Both the position numbers and the translations under genes were made by a program. This document shows positions 14,596-22,338 of a DNA stretch of 64,000 nt, in pieces. The DNA lies in the NCBI GenBank assembly GCA_022764045.1, contig JALERU010000028.1:1-64000 (forward strand). Reading direction: 5' to 3'. The stretch's first letter is position 1. Each line of letters starts with the position of its first letter. Source of the stretch: Clostridiales bacterium. Lineage in GTDB: Bacteria; Bacillota; Clostridia; Oscillospirales; Oscillospiraceae. Under the pieces are notes generated by a model, which saw nothing but the letters and a program-made list of their open reading frames with translations, did no database searches and was not told the DNA's origin.

Positions 14596-15687
14596 ATGCA
14601 AGTGATCCAACATCGCCGTGCTCTTCACCAGGTCCCGGAGCTGGACCGGGATCTGCCGGAAACCTTGGCTTACCTCCGTGGGGTCCTCTCTCCCATGAAG
14701 TGTACCCTGTCCTCCCCTATCCCCGGGTCCCTGTGTGCCTTTTTCGATTTTGGACGGCCCAGCGCCATCGCCTTCCGCAGCGATGCCGACGCTCTGCCCA
14801 TCACAGAGAAAACCGGCCTGCCCTTCGCCTCCCGCCACCCCGGCCGGATGCACGCCTGCGGCCATGACGGCCACATGGCCATGGTTCTGGCCCTGGCGGA
14901 ATGGCTCCAGGACCAGGAGGACTTGGCCCACAACGTGCTGCTGGTCTTTCAGCCGGCGGAGGAGACCACCGGGGGCGCCAGGGACCTGTGCCGGAGCGGG
15001 GTCTTTGAAGCCCACCGGGTAACCTGCCTCTTCGGCATGCATCTGTGGCCGGAGCTCCCCGCCGGGGTGATCGCCTCCCGGAAGCGAGAGATGATGAGCC
15101 GGTCCTGCGAGGTGTCGGTGACCATCACCGGCCGGTCCAGCCACATCGCCAAAGCCCAGGAGGGCCTGGACGCCCTGGCCGCTGGGGTGGAATTTTACCG
15201 CCGGGCAGTAGAGCTGGAGTCTGCCCTGCCCTCTGGCCTCTTCCGCCTGCTGAAATTCGGCCGGATGGAGAGCGGCACCGTCCGCAACGCCGTCAGCGGC
15301 AAGACCCTGCTGCTGGGCAGCCTACGAGCCTTTCAGGACGAGGTCTTCCTGGGCCTTCAGCAGGGCCTGCGCCAGATTGGGCGGGAGGTGGAGACCCGCA
15401 CCGGCTGCCAGGTCGCTGTCCAAACCAACGACGGCTACCCCGCCGTGTGGAATCCCGACGACCTTTACAATCAGGTCCGCGCCTGCGGGGTGGACTTTCA
15501 ACAGTTGGAAAAGCCGGTGATGATCTCTGAGGATTTCTCCTGGTACCAGCACCACCTGCCCGCCTTGTTTTTCTTCCTGGGCTGCGGCCCCTCCCCCGCT
15601 CTGCACGCGGACACCTTCGCCTTTGACGAGGCCATTTTGGAGGCGGGGGCAAACTTTTGGATTCGGTTGGCCCAGTCCTTCCGGTAA
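14596..15687 (+). CDS. M20 family amidohydrolase, probable N-acetyl-diaminopimelate deacetylase
   Basis: 363 residues. Metal-site motifs MHACGHDGHMAMVLAL, VFQPAEETTGGARDL and FGMHLWPELPAG mark the M20D aminoacylase/deacetylase group; a central dimerisation domain (about 170-275, SVTITGRSSHIAKAQEG) and a C-terminal MISEDFSWY metal ligand follow. With dapH divergent and dapF nearby, N-acetyl-LL-DAP deacetylase (DapL-type) is the best guess; a general N-acyl-amino-acid hydrolase remains possible. GGGAGGTTATTTT precedes the ATG. Confidence 0.8.
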   Translation: MQVIQHRRALHQVPELDRDLPETLAYLRGVLSPMKCTLSSPIPGSLCAFFDFGRPSAIAFRSDADALPITEKTGLPFASRHPGRMHACGHDGHMAMVLALAEWLQDQEDLAHNVLLVFQPAEETTGGARDLCRSGVFEAHRVTCLFGMHLWPELPAGVIASRKREMMSRSCEVSVTITGRSSHIAKAQEGLDALAAGVEFYRRAVELESALPSGLFRLLKFGRMESGTVRNAVSGKTLLLGSLRAFQDEVFLGLQQGLRQIGREVETRTGCQVAVQTNDGYPAVWNPDDLYNQVRACGVDFQQLEKPVMISEDFSWYQHHLPALFFFLGCGPSPALHADTFAFDEAILEAGANFWIRLAQSFR

Positions 15688-15697
15688 TGTGCAAAAT

Positions 15698-15733
15698 GCC
15701 CGGACCGGGGCGTGATAATCTCCCGGTCCGGGC
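15698..15733. terminator. Bidirectional terminator between the M20 and gadB genes
   Basis: GCCCGGACCGGG and its exact complement form a 12-bp stem between convergent genes. Confidence 0.75.
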
Positions 15734-15758
15734 GTTTCGGCTGTTGGGCAAAAATTTC

Positions 15759-17162
15759 TTAGGTTCCGTTGTGGTTGAAGGCCCCCGCCTCCTTCTGGGT
15801 CAGGTTGTCACAGATCCGGTGGGTCTGGAAATAGGTCAGGGCCCGGTGGAAGTCCCCCACCAGCAGTTGGGCCAGGTTTCGCCCAAAGCCCTGGCGGACC
15901 AGGATGCGCTGCACCACGATGTCCTGGGCGTTTTGGGGCAGGGAGTAGGCGGGCACCTGCCAGCCCCGGACCCGCAGGCGGTCGGCAAAGTCGTAGAGGT
16001 TGAAGGAGACCGCCGCCTCCGGCTTCAGTCGCCAGGTGATGGCGGGAATCCCCTGCTGGGGGTCGCCGCCAAAAATCACCTGGAACACCCCCATCTTCTC
16101 GATCTCCCGGGCCAGGTACTGGGCGGTTTCATAGCAGCTCATGTGGATCATTTGATACCCTGCAAAGCCCAGGCGGAGGAACTGGTAATACTGGGCGATG
16201 ACCTGTCCTGCCGGCCGGGAAAAATTCAGTTGAAAGACTGCCATCTCTCCTCCCAGATAGTTCACCCGAAAGACCAGCCGCTCGGGCAGATCCTTCTTAT
16301 CCCGCCACAGGATAAAGCCGCAGCCCAGGGGGGCCAGGCCGAACTTATGACCGGAGGTGCTGATGGACTTCACCCGGGGATTGCGGAAATCCCACTTCAG
16401 GTCCGGGGCGCAAAAGGGAGCCACGAAGGCCCCAGAGGCCCCGTCCACATGGAGCTCCAGGTCCAGGCCCTTCTCCTGTTGGATACGGTCCAGGGCATGG
16501 CATAGGTCCTCCACCGGCTCGTACTGGCCGGTGAAGGTGAGGCCCAGGGTGGTGACCACCCCGATGGTGTTCTCGTCCAAATAGGGCTCCATGGCCTGGG
16601 GCGTCAGGCCATAGCAGCCCTCCTCCATGGGGACCTGCCGCAGCTCGATGTCCCAGTACCGGGCGAACTTCTCCCAGCACACCTGCACCGGGCCGGTGAC
16701 CAGGTTGGGCCGGCTGGTGTCCTGGCCCGCCCGCTGGCGCCGCTCCTTCCACCGGTAATACATGGCCAGTCCCCCCAGCATGCAGGCCTCGGAGGAGCCC
16801 ACGGTGGAGGTCCCCAGGGTGTTGGCCCCTTCGGGTCCGTTCCAAAGGTTGGCCAGCATGTGGATGCAGCGCCCCTCGATCTCCGCCGTCTGGGGGTATT
16901 CGTCCTTGTCGATCATGTTTTTATCGATGCACAGGTCCATGAGCTCCCGGATTTCCGCGTCCTCATAGGTCTGGCAAAAGGTGGCTAAGTTTTGCTTGGC
17001 GTTGCCGTCCAAAAAGAGCTCGTCCCGCAGCAGCTCCAGGGTGGCTCTCGAGTCGGAGGCGCCCCGGGGGATTCGATACTTGGGGAGCTCTAAGGGAGAG
17101 GTCGCTGTGCCATACACCTTGGCCTCCGCCTTGTCGCGAATGTGAGCTTGTTGATGGATCAT
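15759..17162 (-). CDS. gadB: Glutamate decarboxylase
   Basis: 467 residues, the usual length for bacterial [37 protein letters not shown] and the PLP-lysine motif [15 protein letters not shown] are present. The enzyme turns glutamate into GABA and CO2 while consuming a proton. A histidine close to the C-terminus (FNHNGT) recalls the C-terminal His that shuts E. coli GadB at neutral pH, though the spacing differs. It is the last gene behind two GAF-LuxR regulators (gap of about 50 bp). No glutamate/GABA antiporter lies in the window. Confidence 0.95.
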   Translation of the reverse strand: MIHQQAHIRDKAEAKVYGTATSPLELPKYRIPRGASDSRATLELLRDELFLDGNAKQNLATFCQTYEDAEIRELMDLCIDKNMIDKDEYPQTAEIEGRCIHMLANLWNGPEGANTLGTSTVGSSEACMLGGLAMYYRWKERRQRAGQDTSRPNLVTGPVQVCWEKFARYWDIELRQVPMEEGCYGLTPQAMEPYLDENTIGVVTTLGLTFTGQYEPVEDLCHALDRIQQEKGLDLELHVDGASGAFVAPFCAPDLKWDFRNPRVKSISTSGHKFGLAPLGCGFILWRDKKDLPERLVFRVNYLGGEMAVFQLNFSRPAGQVIAQYYQFLRLGFAGYQMIHMSCYETAQYLAREIEKMGVFQVIFGGDPQQGIPAITWRLKPEAAVSFNLYDFADRLRVRGWQVPAYSLPQNAQDIVVQRILVRQGFGRNLAQLLVGDFHRALTYFQTHRICDNLTQKEAGAFNHNGT

Positions 17163-17214
17163 CGTGACCTCCTTCTCTCCGCCTCCCCGCCCGGGGCAGG
17201 GAGACAGGCCTTTC

Positions 17215-17970
17215 TTATCCTTTCATCTTCCGCAAATCCCAGCGGGAGGACACCCCGCACTTGCGGTACAGATTTTGCAGGTGCTTTAATAAAGTATTCC
17301 GGCTGATCATCAGCTTATCCAAAATTTCCTCGTTGTTCAGGTCCTGAAAGATCAGCCCCAGCACCTCTCCCTCCCGACGGGTCAGGCCGTGGCGCTGGAT
17401 GAGCTCCTCCAGGGATTGGGCCCTCTGGGAAGCGCTCTCAGGCGCCTGGCTGCAGCGCCAGCAGGCCAGGTTGATGTGATTGGCCAAGGACTGCAGATAA
17501 AAGGCCTCCTGGTCGGTAAACAGGCCGTCGGCCCGGGTGCGGTAGAGGGCCAGGCGGCCCATGGGCCGTCCGGCATAGGTCAGGTTCATCTGGATGCAGT
17601 CGTAGATTCCATAGTTGACATAGGTCTCCCGATAGCTGGGGGAAGCAAAGCGGCTGTCTCCTGACAAGATCTCGCTGTCCCGCACTGCCATCGACTCGGG
17701 GGCGTGGCTGAGCCAGATGGTATAGCCCTGGTCGATGTTCTCCAGCCACTTCCGCTCTCCCTCCTCAAACTCCTTGGGCCGGCAAAAGGGGTCCCGGTGA
17801 ATGAGCTCTTGGGTCTCTGGGTCGATCTCAATGGTGATAAAGCTGCCGTAGGCATAGGGCAGGACGAGTTTAAGCTGGGCCAACAGGGTGTTCTTAAACT
17901 CCTCCATGGTCTGGCAGGCGTGAAGCCGGTACACCACCTCGTTATAGAGCAAAAAATCATTCTTTTCCAT
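17215..17970 (-). CDS. GAF-LuxR type transcriptional regulator (gad-linked, second copy)
   Basis: 251 residues. The N-terminal half looks like a GAF-type sensor (about 20-170, ending [20 protein letters not shown]). The C-terminal LuxR/FixJ helix-turn-helix follows (about 185-250: [40 protein letters not shown]). No receiver domain is present, so activation should come from a ligand or redox cue. It lies 21 bp downstream of a close paralogue and about 50 bp upstream of gadB, implying co-transcription. AGGAGGGATTGCC precedes the ATG. Confidence 0.85.
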   Translation of the reverse strand: MEKNDFLLYNEVVYRLHACQTMEEFKNTLLAQLKLVLPYAYGSFITIEIDPETQELIHRDPFCRPKEFEEGERKWLENIDQGYTIWLSHAPESMAVRDSEILSGDSRFASPSYRETYVNYGIYDCIQMNLTYAGRPMGRLALYRTRADGLFTDQEAFYLQSLANHINLACWRCSQAPESASQRAQSLEELIQRHGLTRREGEVLGLIFQDLNNEEILDKLMISRNTLLKHLQNLYRKCGVSSRWDLRKMKG

Positions 17971-17991
17971 GGCAATCCCTCCTCTGCCTGG

Positions 17992-18744
17992 TCAGGGCCG
18001 CAGCTTCCGCAGGTCCCAGCGGGAGGATACCCCGCACTTGCGGTACAGGTTTTGCAGGTGCTTGAGCAGGGTGTGACGGGAAATGTGGAGCTTTTCCAGA
18101 ATCTCATCGTTGTTCAGATCTTGAAAGACCAAGCCCAGCACCTCGGTCTCCCGGCGGGTCAGGTCGTGCTCCTGGACCAGCTCCTCCAGGGTCTTGGCCC
18201 GGTCCTGCTGGCTGGCTCCCCGGCGGGACATGGTGTAATAGGCATAGTTGATGTGGCCGGCCAGGGCCCGTAAGTAAAAAGCTTCCTCATCGGTAAACAC
18301 CCCGTCGGCCCGGGTGCGGTAGAGGGTGAGCAGGGCCATCACCTGGTGGTCATAGGCCAGGTTCATGCTCATGGTGTCGTAGATGTTGTACTGCAGATAG
18401 AGCTCCTGAAAAATGGTGCTCTCCAGCCGGGCCTCCCCTGCCAGGTCGCTGCTGCGCACCACGATGGACTCAGGGGCGTGGCTCACCCACAGGCTCTCGT
18501 CCTCATGGTCCCGGTCGATCCAGGCCTCCTCCAGGGCAGTGAAGCTCTCCGGCAGGCAAAAGGGATCGCTGTGGCGGATCTCCCGGGTCTGGGGGTCGAT
18601 ATCCACTACAATCAGACTGGCGTAAGCGTAGGGGATAATCAGTTTGATCTGGGCCAGAATGGAGCGTTTCAAATCATCCATGTCTTGGCAGGTGTGAATG
18701 TGATAGATAATTTCATTATATAGCAAGAAATCATTCTTTTCCAT
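17992..18744 (-). CDS. GAF-LuxR type transcriptional regulator (gad-linked, first copy)
   Basis: 250 residues, paralogue of the next gene: both open [11 protein letters not shown] and share [18 protein letters not shown] and a nearly identical LuxR helix-turn-helix (LTRRETEVLGLVFQDLNNDE). The sensor halves are clearly more diverged, suggesting different signals acting on similar DNA sites. I start at 18744 because CGGAGGAATGACC is directly upstream; the track start at 18867 lies upstream of the promoter. First gene of the putative regulator-regulator-gadB operon. Confidence 0.85.
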   Translation of the reverse strand: MEKNDFLLYNEIIYHIHTCQDMDDLKRSILAQIKLIIPYAYASLIVVDIDPQTREIRHSDPFCLPESFTALEEAWIDRDHEDESLWVSHAPESIVVRSSDLAGEARLESTIFQELYLQYNIYDTMSMNLAYDHQVMALLTLYRTRADGVFTDEEAFYLRALAGHINYAYYTMSRRGASQQDRAKTLEELVQEHDLTRRETEVLGLVFQDLNNDEILEKLHISRHTLLKHLQNLYRKCGVSSRWDLRKLRP

Positions 18745-18790
18745 GGTCATTCCTCCGGGGTGGGTCGCTGTTCGCCCTTTGATATGATTA

Positions 18791-18819
18791 ATTTTATCCC
18801 CTGATCTCCTTAATTTCAA
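18791..18819 (-). promoter_or_regulatory. Promoter of the regulator-regulator-gadB operon
   Basis: TTGAAA and TAAAAT with a 17-bp spacer, about 45 bp before the first start codon. Confidence 0.75.
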
Positions 18820-18886
18820 GAGATTTTCCGGGGAAAAATAAGTATTTCTAACCAGCCCGCAGTACAATCTTCCTCAAAAGTGAGAA

Positions 18887-18915
18887 TTGATGAAGGAAAT
18901 CTTTCGTGTTACAAT
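18887..18915 (+). promoter_or_regulatory. Promoter of candidate small RNA 1
   Basis: TTGATG and TACAAT with a 17-bp spacer on the plus strand, divergent from the gad operon promoter and with no plus-strand gene behind it. Confidence 0.65.
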
Positions 18916-18921
18916 AGAAAA

Positions 18922-19051
18922 ATGAAAAGGCGTCGTCTCAAATGACCTTCCTTCCGTCTTTTCAAAACCTTCCTTTCTTGTTCAAGTTACCTTTCTTTCC
19001 TTTCGAAAAAGCTGTCTCCCTCCGGAAGAATCCGGAGGGAGACAGCTTTTT
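18922..19051 (+). ncRNA. Candidate small RNA 1 (C/U-rich, with strong terminator)
   Basis: Between the promoter at 18887 and the terminator lies about 85 nt of CU-rich, probably unpaired sequence with repeated anti-Shine-Dalgarno-like runs (CCTTCCTTCC, CCTTCCTTTC, CCTTTCTTTCC). The transcript ends in a 21-bp perfect stem (AAAAAGCTGTCTCCCTCCGGA and complement). Such single-stranded CU motifs before a terminator are typical of Gram-positive trans-acting sRNAs that pair with ribosome binding sites. Only an 8-codon ORF without a binding site is present. Ends are inferred from the promoter and terminator. Confidence 0.6.
19006..19051 (+). terminator. Terminator of candidate small RNA 1
   Basis: Perfect 21-bp stem with a 4-nt AGAA loop and T-rich end; no protein gene lies immediately upstream on either strand. 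Confidence 0.85.
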
Positions 19052-19166
19052 CGTTTGTCTCTTTTTTCATTATTTTTAATCATTTATACGCATAGGAAGT
19101 ACTTCTTTTTCCCTTATTAAATAACGCATACCTAATCTATATAGGAATTTTCACTTGGTTTAGCCA

Positions 19167-19195
19167 TTGATTCTAAGGCCAACTCGGGGTATGAT
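19167..19195 (+). promoter_or_regulatory. Promoter of candidate non-coding RNA 2
   Basis: TTGATT and TATGAT with a 17-bp spacer on the plus strand. Confidence 0.65.
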
Positions 19196-19201
19196 ACAGG
19201 C

Positions 19202-19378
19202 AGATCAAGAAACCGCGGTCTTGCCAATCAGCCTTATGAACAAAAGTTTAGAAAAGGAGAGCTTATTGGCAAGAAGCCAACCCAGGCAACCAAGCGCCTG
19301 CGCAACACCTGATCTCGTTTCTCATCTCTCATATATGGCCGCCCCCCGCTGAACAGAAGCAGCGGGGGGCGGCCCTTT
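19202..19378 (+). ncRNA. Candidate structured non-coding RNA 2
   Basis: A promoter-to-terminator unit of about 175 nt lying between minus-strand genes. Possible stems: CAAGA/TCTTG around an ACCGCGG core, a 9-bp CTTGCCAAT/ATTGGCAAG pair closing a purine-rich loop, CAGGC/GCCTG, and the terminator. The first two share bases and would be mutually exclusive. An overlapping 61-codon ORF in the track has no ribosome binding site and lies partly upstream of the predicted transcript. I could not match it to 6S, SRP, tmRNA or RNase P RNA by eye. Confidence 0.5.
19337..19377 (+). terminator. Terminator of candidate non-coding RNA 2
   Basis: GGCCGCCCCCCGCT pairs with AGCGGGGGGCGGCC, followed by CTTTTTCTT on the plus strand. 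It also faces the end of the minus-strand CoA-transferase gene. Confidence 0.8.
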
Positions 19379-19432
19379 TTCTTGCGCTCTATGGGCGGGG
19401 ACGCCGTCCCTCCCCCACTGTCTCCCCCACTG

Positions 19433-20776
19433 TCAGTAATACAAATACTTTTCCGCCTGTCGCCGCAACTGGGCACGGAAGTCCGGGTGGGCCACCGCGA
19501 TGAGGTTCTCCACCCGTTGCTTCACCGTCCGCTGGCGGAGCTTGGCCACGCCATACTCCGTGACCACCAGATCGGTGAGGTTCCGGGACACCGAGACAAC
19601 GGCCCCTGTGTCCAGGAGGGGGACGATGCGGGAGAGGGTCCCCTTCTTGGTGGTAGAGCTCTGGGCCAGAATGGCCCGGCCCCCCTTGGAATGGTAGGCT
19701 CCCCAGGCAAAGTCCGTGGCGCCGCCGGTGCCCGAGTGCTGGAGAGGGCCGATGGACTCAGCGCAGACCTGGCCGGTGAGGTCGATTTGCAGCGAGGCGT
19801 TCACCGAAACCACGTTGTCGTTTCGGGCAATCACATAGGGGTCGTTGGTGTACCGGCTGCGGCGGACACACAGCCGGGGGTGCTGGTCCACAAATTCATA
19901 GAGGAAATTGTCCCCGGAGATGAAGGAACCCACGGTGATCCCCTTGTCGATGTTCTTGTACCGGTTGGTCACCGCCCCGCACTCCATGAGGTGGGCCATG
20001 GAGGTTCCGATTTGTTCCGTGTGGATGCCCAAGTCGTGCTTTTCCTTCAGGTTAAAGCCGATGGCGTTGGGGATGCCCCCGAAGCCCAGCTGGATACAGT
20101 CCCCGTCCTGCACCATCTCCGAGACATACCCGGCGATGGTCCGTTCGGTCTCCCCGATGGGCGGGTCGCTGAGCTGGAAAATGGGCTCGTCCACCTCATA
20201 GATCACATCGGCCATAGACACCGGCAGGGAATTTTCCCCCCAGACCATGGGGGTGCGGGCATTGACCTCGAAAATGATCTTGTCCGCCCGGTAGAGGTTT
20301 TCCAGGGTCATAATCAGGTCACAGCTCAGGTGGACATAGCCGTGCTTGTCCATGGGAGACACCTGGGCCACAAAGACGTTGGGGGGCAGACATTTCTGAA
20401 TCTCCTGGCCGTATTTGTGCTGATCTACCGGGAAGAGGGAGTACAGCCCGCTCCCCCTGGCGGCCACCGACCACTTGTCAAAGAAGAAGGTGTTGATGTG
20501 AAACTTCCCCGCCAGGGCCGGGTCGCTGGTCACCGGGTATTCATACCGGCTGATGGTGTTCCAGCACTCGATCCCCCGCTCCAGCCGGGGGGCGATGGTG
20601 TGGAGATGGCTTAAAAAAACCTTAGGCTCGCTGCCGTGGGTGGACCAGTTGACACAGTCCCCGTCGGCAATCAGGTCCAGGGCGTCCTGGATGGTGCCCA
20701 AGCGCTCCCCATAGAGTTCCTTTGGCGTCTTGCCCCGGTAGGCGTCGGCCAGATAGTTTTTGTGCCACTTGTTCAT
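19433..20776 (-). CDS. Acetyl-CoA hydrolase/transferase family CoA-transferase (butyryl-CoA:acetate or 4-hydroxybutyrate type)
   Basis: 447 residues, full length for family I CoA-transferases of butyrate producers. IQLGFGGIPNAIGFNLKEK and GIHTEQIGTSMAHLMECGAV surround the catalytic Glu, and GGRAILAQSSTTKKGTLSRI and VVTEYGVAKLRQRTV form the C-terminal CoA site. It moves CoA between acyl-CoA and acetate. Downstream of a MaoC hydratase gene in the same operon and near a 3-hydroxyacyl-CoA dehydrogenase, it probably serves a short-chain acyl-CoA pathway. GGGAGGGCGCGCT precedes the ATG. Confidence 0.88.
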   Translation of the reverse strand: MNKWHKNYLADAYRGKTPKELYGERLGTIQDALDLIADGDCVNWSTHGSEPKVFLSHLHTIAPRLERGIECWNTISRYEYPVTSDPALAGKFHINTFFFDKWSVAARGSGLYSLFPVDQHKYGQEIQKCLPPNVFVAQVSPMDKHGYVHLSCDLIMTLENLYRADKIIFEVNARTPMVWGENSLPVSMADVIYEVDEPIFQLSDPPIGETERTIAGYVSEMVQDGDCIQLGFGGIPNAIGFNLKEKHDLGIHTEQIGTSMAHLMECGAVTNRYKNIDKGITVGSFISGDNFLYEFVDQHPRLCVRRSRYTNDPYVIARNDNVVSVNASLQIDLTGQVCAESIGPLQHSGTGGATDFAWGAYHSKGGRAILAQSSTTKKGTLSRIVPLLDTGAVVSVSRNLTDLVVTEYGVAKLRQRTVKQRVENLIAVAHPDFRAQLRRQAEKYLYY

Positions 20777-20792
20777 AGCGCGCCCTCCCTTC

Positions 20793-21218
20793 TCAGGCTT
20801 CCACCGGGTCGATGACCTTCATGTAGTGCAGGCAGGTGAGGACGGTCTCCCCGTGCTGGTTGGTCATCACGCACTGGCCGGTGGTCTTCCGCTTCTCCTC
20901 GTTGACCTCGGTGATCCAATAGGTGGCGGTGATGGTATCCCCAAAAAAGACAGGCTTGCGGAACTTCACCTGGTCGTAGCCCATGGCCAGAATGTCGTGG
21001 CCGCTGTCCACCCCCGCCATGCCGCTGACGGTGGAGCACAGGCTAAAGGTCAGGCAGCCGTGAACCAGGCGGGTCCCGTAGGGCATCTTCTTGCAGTACT
21101 CCTCGTTCACATGGGCGGGGAAGAAATCCCCGATGATCCCTGCAAAGAGATAGACGTCGCTTTCGGAAAAGGTCTTAGTGAGGGTAAACTTTTTTCCGAT
21201 TTCAAAATGCAGTGCCAT
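20793..21218 (-). CDS. MaoC family dehydratase / (R)-specific enoyl-CoA hydratase
   Basis: 141 residues, a single hot-dog domain. The hydratase-2 motif is visible as FAGIIGDFFPAHVNEEYCKK with the catalytic Asp and His, then VHGCLTFSLCSTVSGM. It would hydrate trans-enoyl-CoA to (R)-3-hydroxyacyl-CoA or the reverse. It heads the operon with the CoA-transferase 16 bp downstream, and its promoter region is shared with the divergent AraC gene. AAGGAGATGTTTCC precedes the ATG. Confidence 0.88.
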   Translation of the reverse strand: MALHFEIGKKFTLTKTFSESDVYLFAGIIGDFFPAHVNEEYCKKMPYGTRLVHGCLTFSLCSTVSGMAGVDSGHDILAMGYDQVKFRKPVFFGDTITATYWITEVNEEKRKTTGQCVMTNQHGETVLTCLHYMKVIDPVEA

Positions 21219-21390
21219 GGAAACATCTCCTTCTTTGTGCGGTTTTCTTCGCTTTGGGAATGTGGGAAAGAGCCTCCCTCTTTCCCCTTGCCATCTGATT
21301 CATCCTATGGTAGTATAATATCATCTTTTCCACAGAAACACATCGGATTATTTCCCAATCCTCTGGTACTTTCTCACAAAGGAGGTTCCC

Positions 21391-22311
21391 ATGCAGGTCA
21401 CTGAAATTCTCACCGACCACACCCTCATGGCTCTGGAGCTTCGAGGGAGCGAGGATTACCCCATCCGCTTCTACCTGGACATCATGGACGAGTTCGACCT
21501 GCGGGGCATCCACTGGCACTGGCACCCGGAGCTGGAGTTCAACGTCATCACCCGGGGCACCATGGAGTATTACGTGGAGAACGAGCACCACACCCTCACC
21601 GCCGGCCAGGGCATTGTAAAAAACGCCAACGTTCTCCACATGGCCGAGCCCGCCGCCCACTCCCCCGACGCGGAGATGTTCTCCGTCATCATGGACGCGG
21701 CCTTTATCGCCCCGCCCCGCAGCGTCATTTATCAGAAATACGTGGCCCCCCTCCTGGGCGCCCAGGGGCTGCGGAGCCTCACCCTCTCCCCGGACCTGCC
21801 CTGGCAGCGGCAGATCTTAGACGATCTCCGCCAGGCCTACGCCCTGAGCCAGACGGAAACCGGGGCCTATGAGCTTCACATCCACCGGCTCATGTGCCGG
21901 GTGTGGCAGGGGATTTTTGAGCACGCCAGCCAGCTCCCCCGCCACGACCTGACTCTAACCCAGCGCACTGACCAGGTGCGGGTAAAGGCCATGATCTCCT
22001 ACATTCAGGCTCACTTCCGGGAAAAGGTCACCCTGGACCAGGTGGCCCAGGCGGCCAGCGTCAGCCGGAACACCTGCCTGAACGCCTTCCGCCGGGTGCT
22101 GGGCTTGTCCCCCATGGAATATCTGATCAACCAGCGCCTGGAGCACGCCCTCCACCTGCTTCTCACCAGTGACCTGCCCGTGGCCCAGGTGGCTGAGACC
22201 TGCGGCTTTGGGGACGCCAGCTACTTCGGCAAGGCCTTTCGGAAAAAAACCGGCCTCTCCCCCACCCAATACCGCCACCGCCGCCTCCAGCGGCCGGGGG
22301 ATTCCCTTTGA
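21391..22311 (+). CDS. AraC family transcriptional regulator
   Basis: 306 residues. An N-terminal cupin-like sensor (about 30-110: FDLRGIHWHWHPELEFNVIT, GQGIVKNANVLHMA) is followed by the two-helix AraC DNA-binding domain (about 200-300: VTLDQVAQAASVSRNTCLNA, LPVAQVAETCGFGDASYFGK, FRKKTGLSPTQYR). It is divergent from the MaoC/CoA-transferase operon and directly upstream of a 3-hydroxyacyl-CoA dehydrogenase, so it probably controls both sides in response to an acid or acyl compound. AAAGGAGGTTCCC precedes the ATG. Confidence 0.92.
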   Translation: MQVTEILTDHTLMALELRGSEDYPIRFYLDIMDEFDLRGIHWHWHPELEFNVITRGTMEYYVENEHHTLTAGQGIVKNANVLHMAEPAAHSPDAEMFSVIMDAAFIAPPRSVIYQKYVAPLLGAQGLRSLTLSPDLPWQRQILDDLRQAYALSQTETGAYELHIHRLMCRVWQGIFEHASQLPRHDLTLTQRTDQVRVKAMISYIQAHFREKVTLDQVAQAASVSRNTCLNAFRRVLGLSPMEYLINQRLEHALHLLLTSDLPVAQVAETCGFGDASYFGKAFRKKTGLSPTQYRHRRLQRPGDSL

Positions 22312-22338
22312 ACCACCAAACCCAAGGAGGATATCATC

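Noticed and set aside
19167-19352. 61-codon ORF in the second RNA unit
   Set aside because: No ribosome binding site, start lies at the promoter itself, and composition is not protein-like; kept as RNA candidate instead.
19202-19378. 6S RNA, SRP RNA or RNase P RNA
   Set aside because: Size is near 6S, but the 3' end is consumed by the terminator and the ends do not pair; SRP (GGAAG tetraloop region) and RNase P core motifs are absent.
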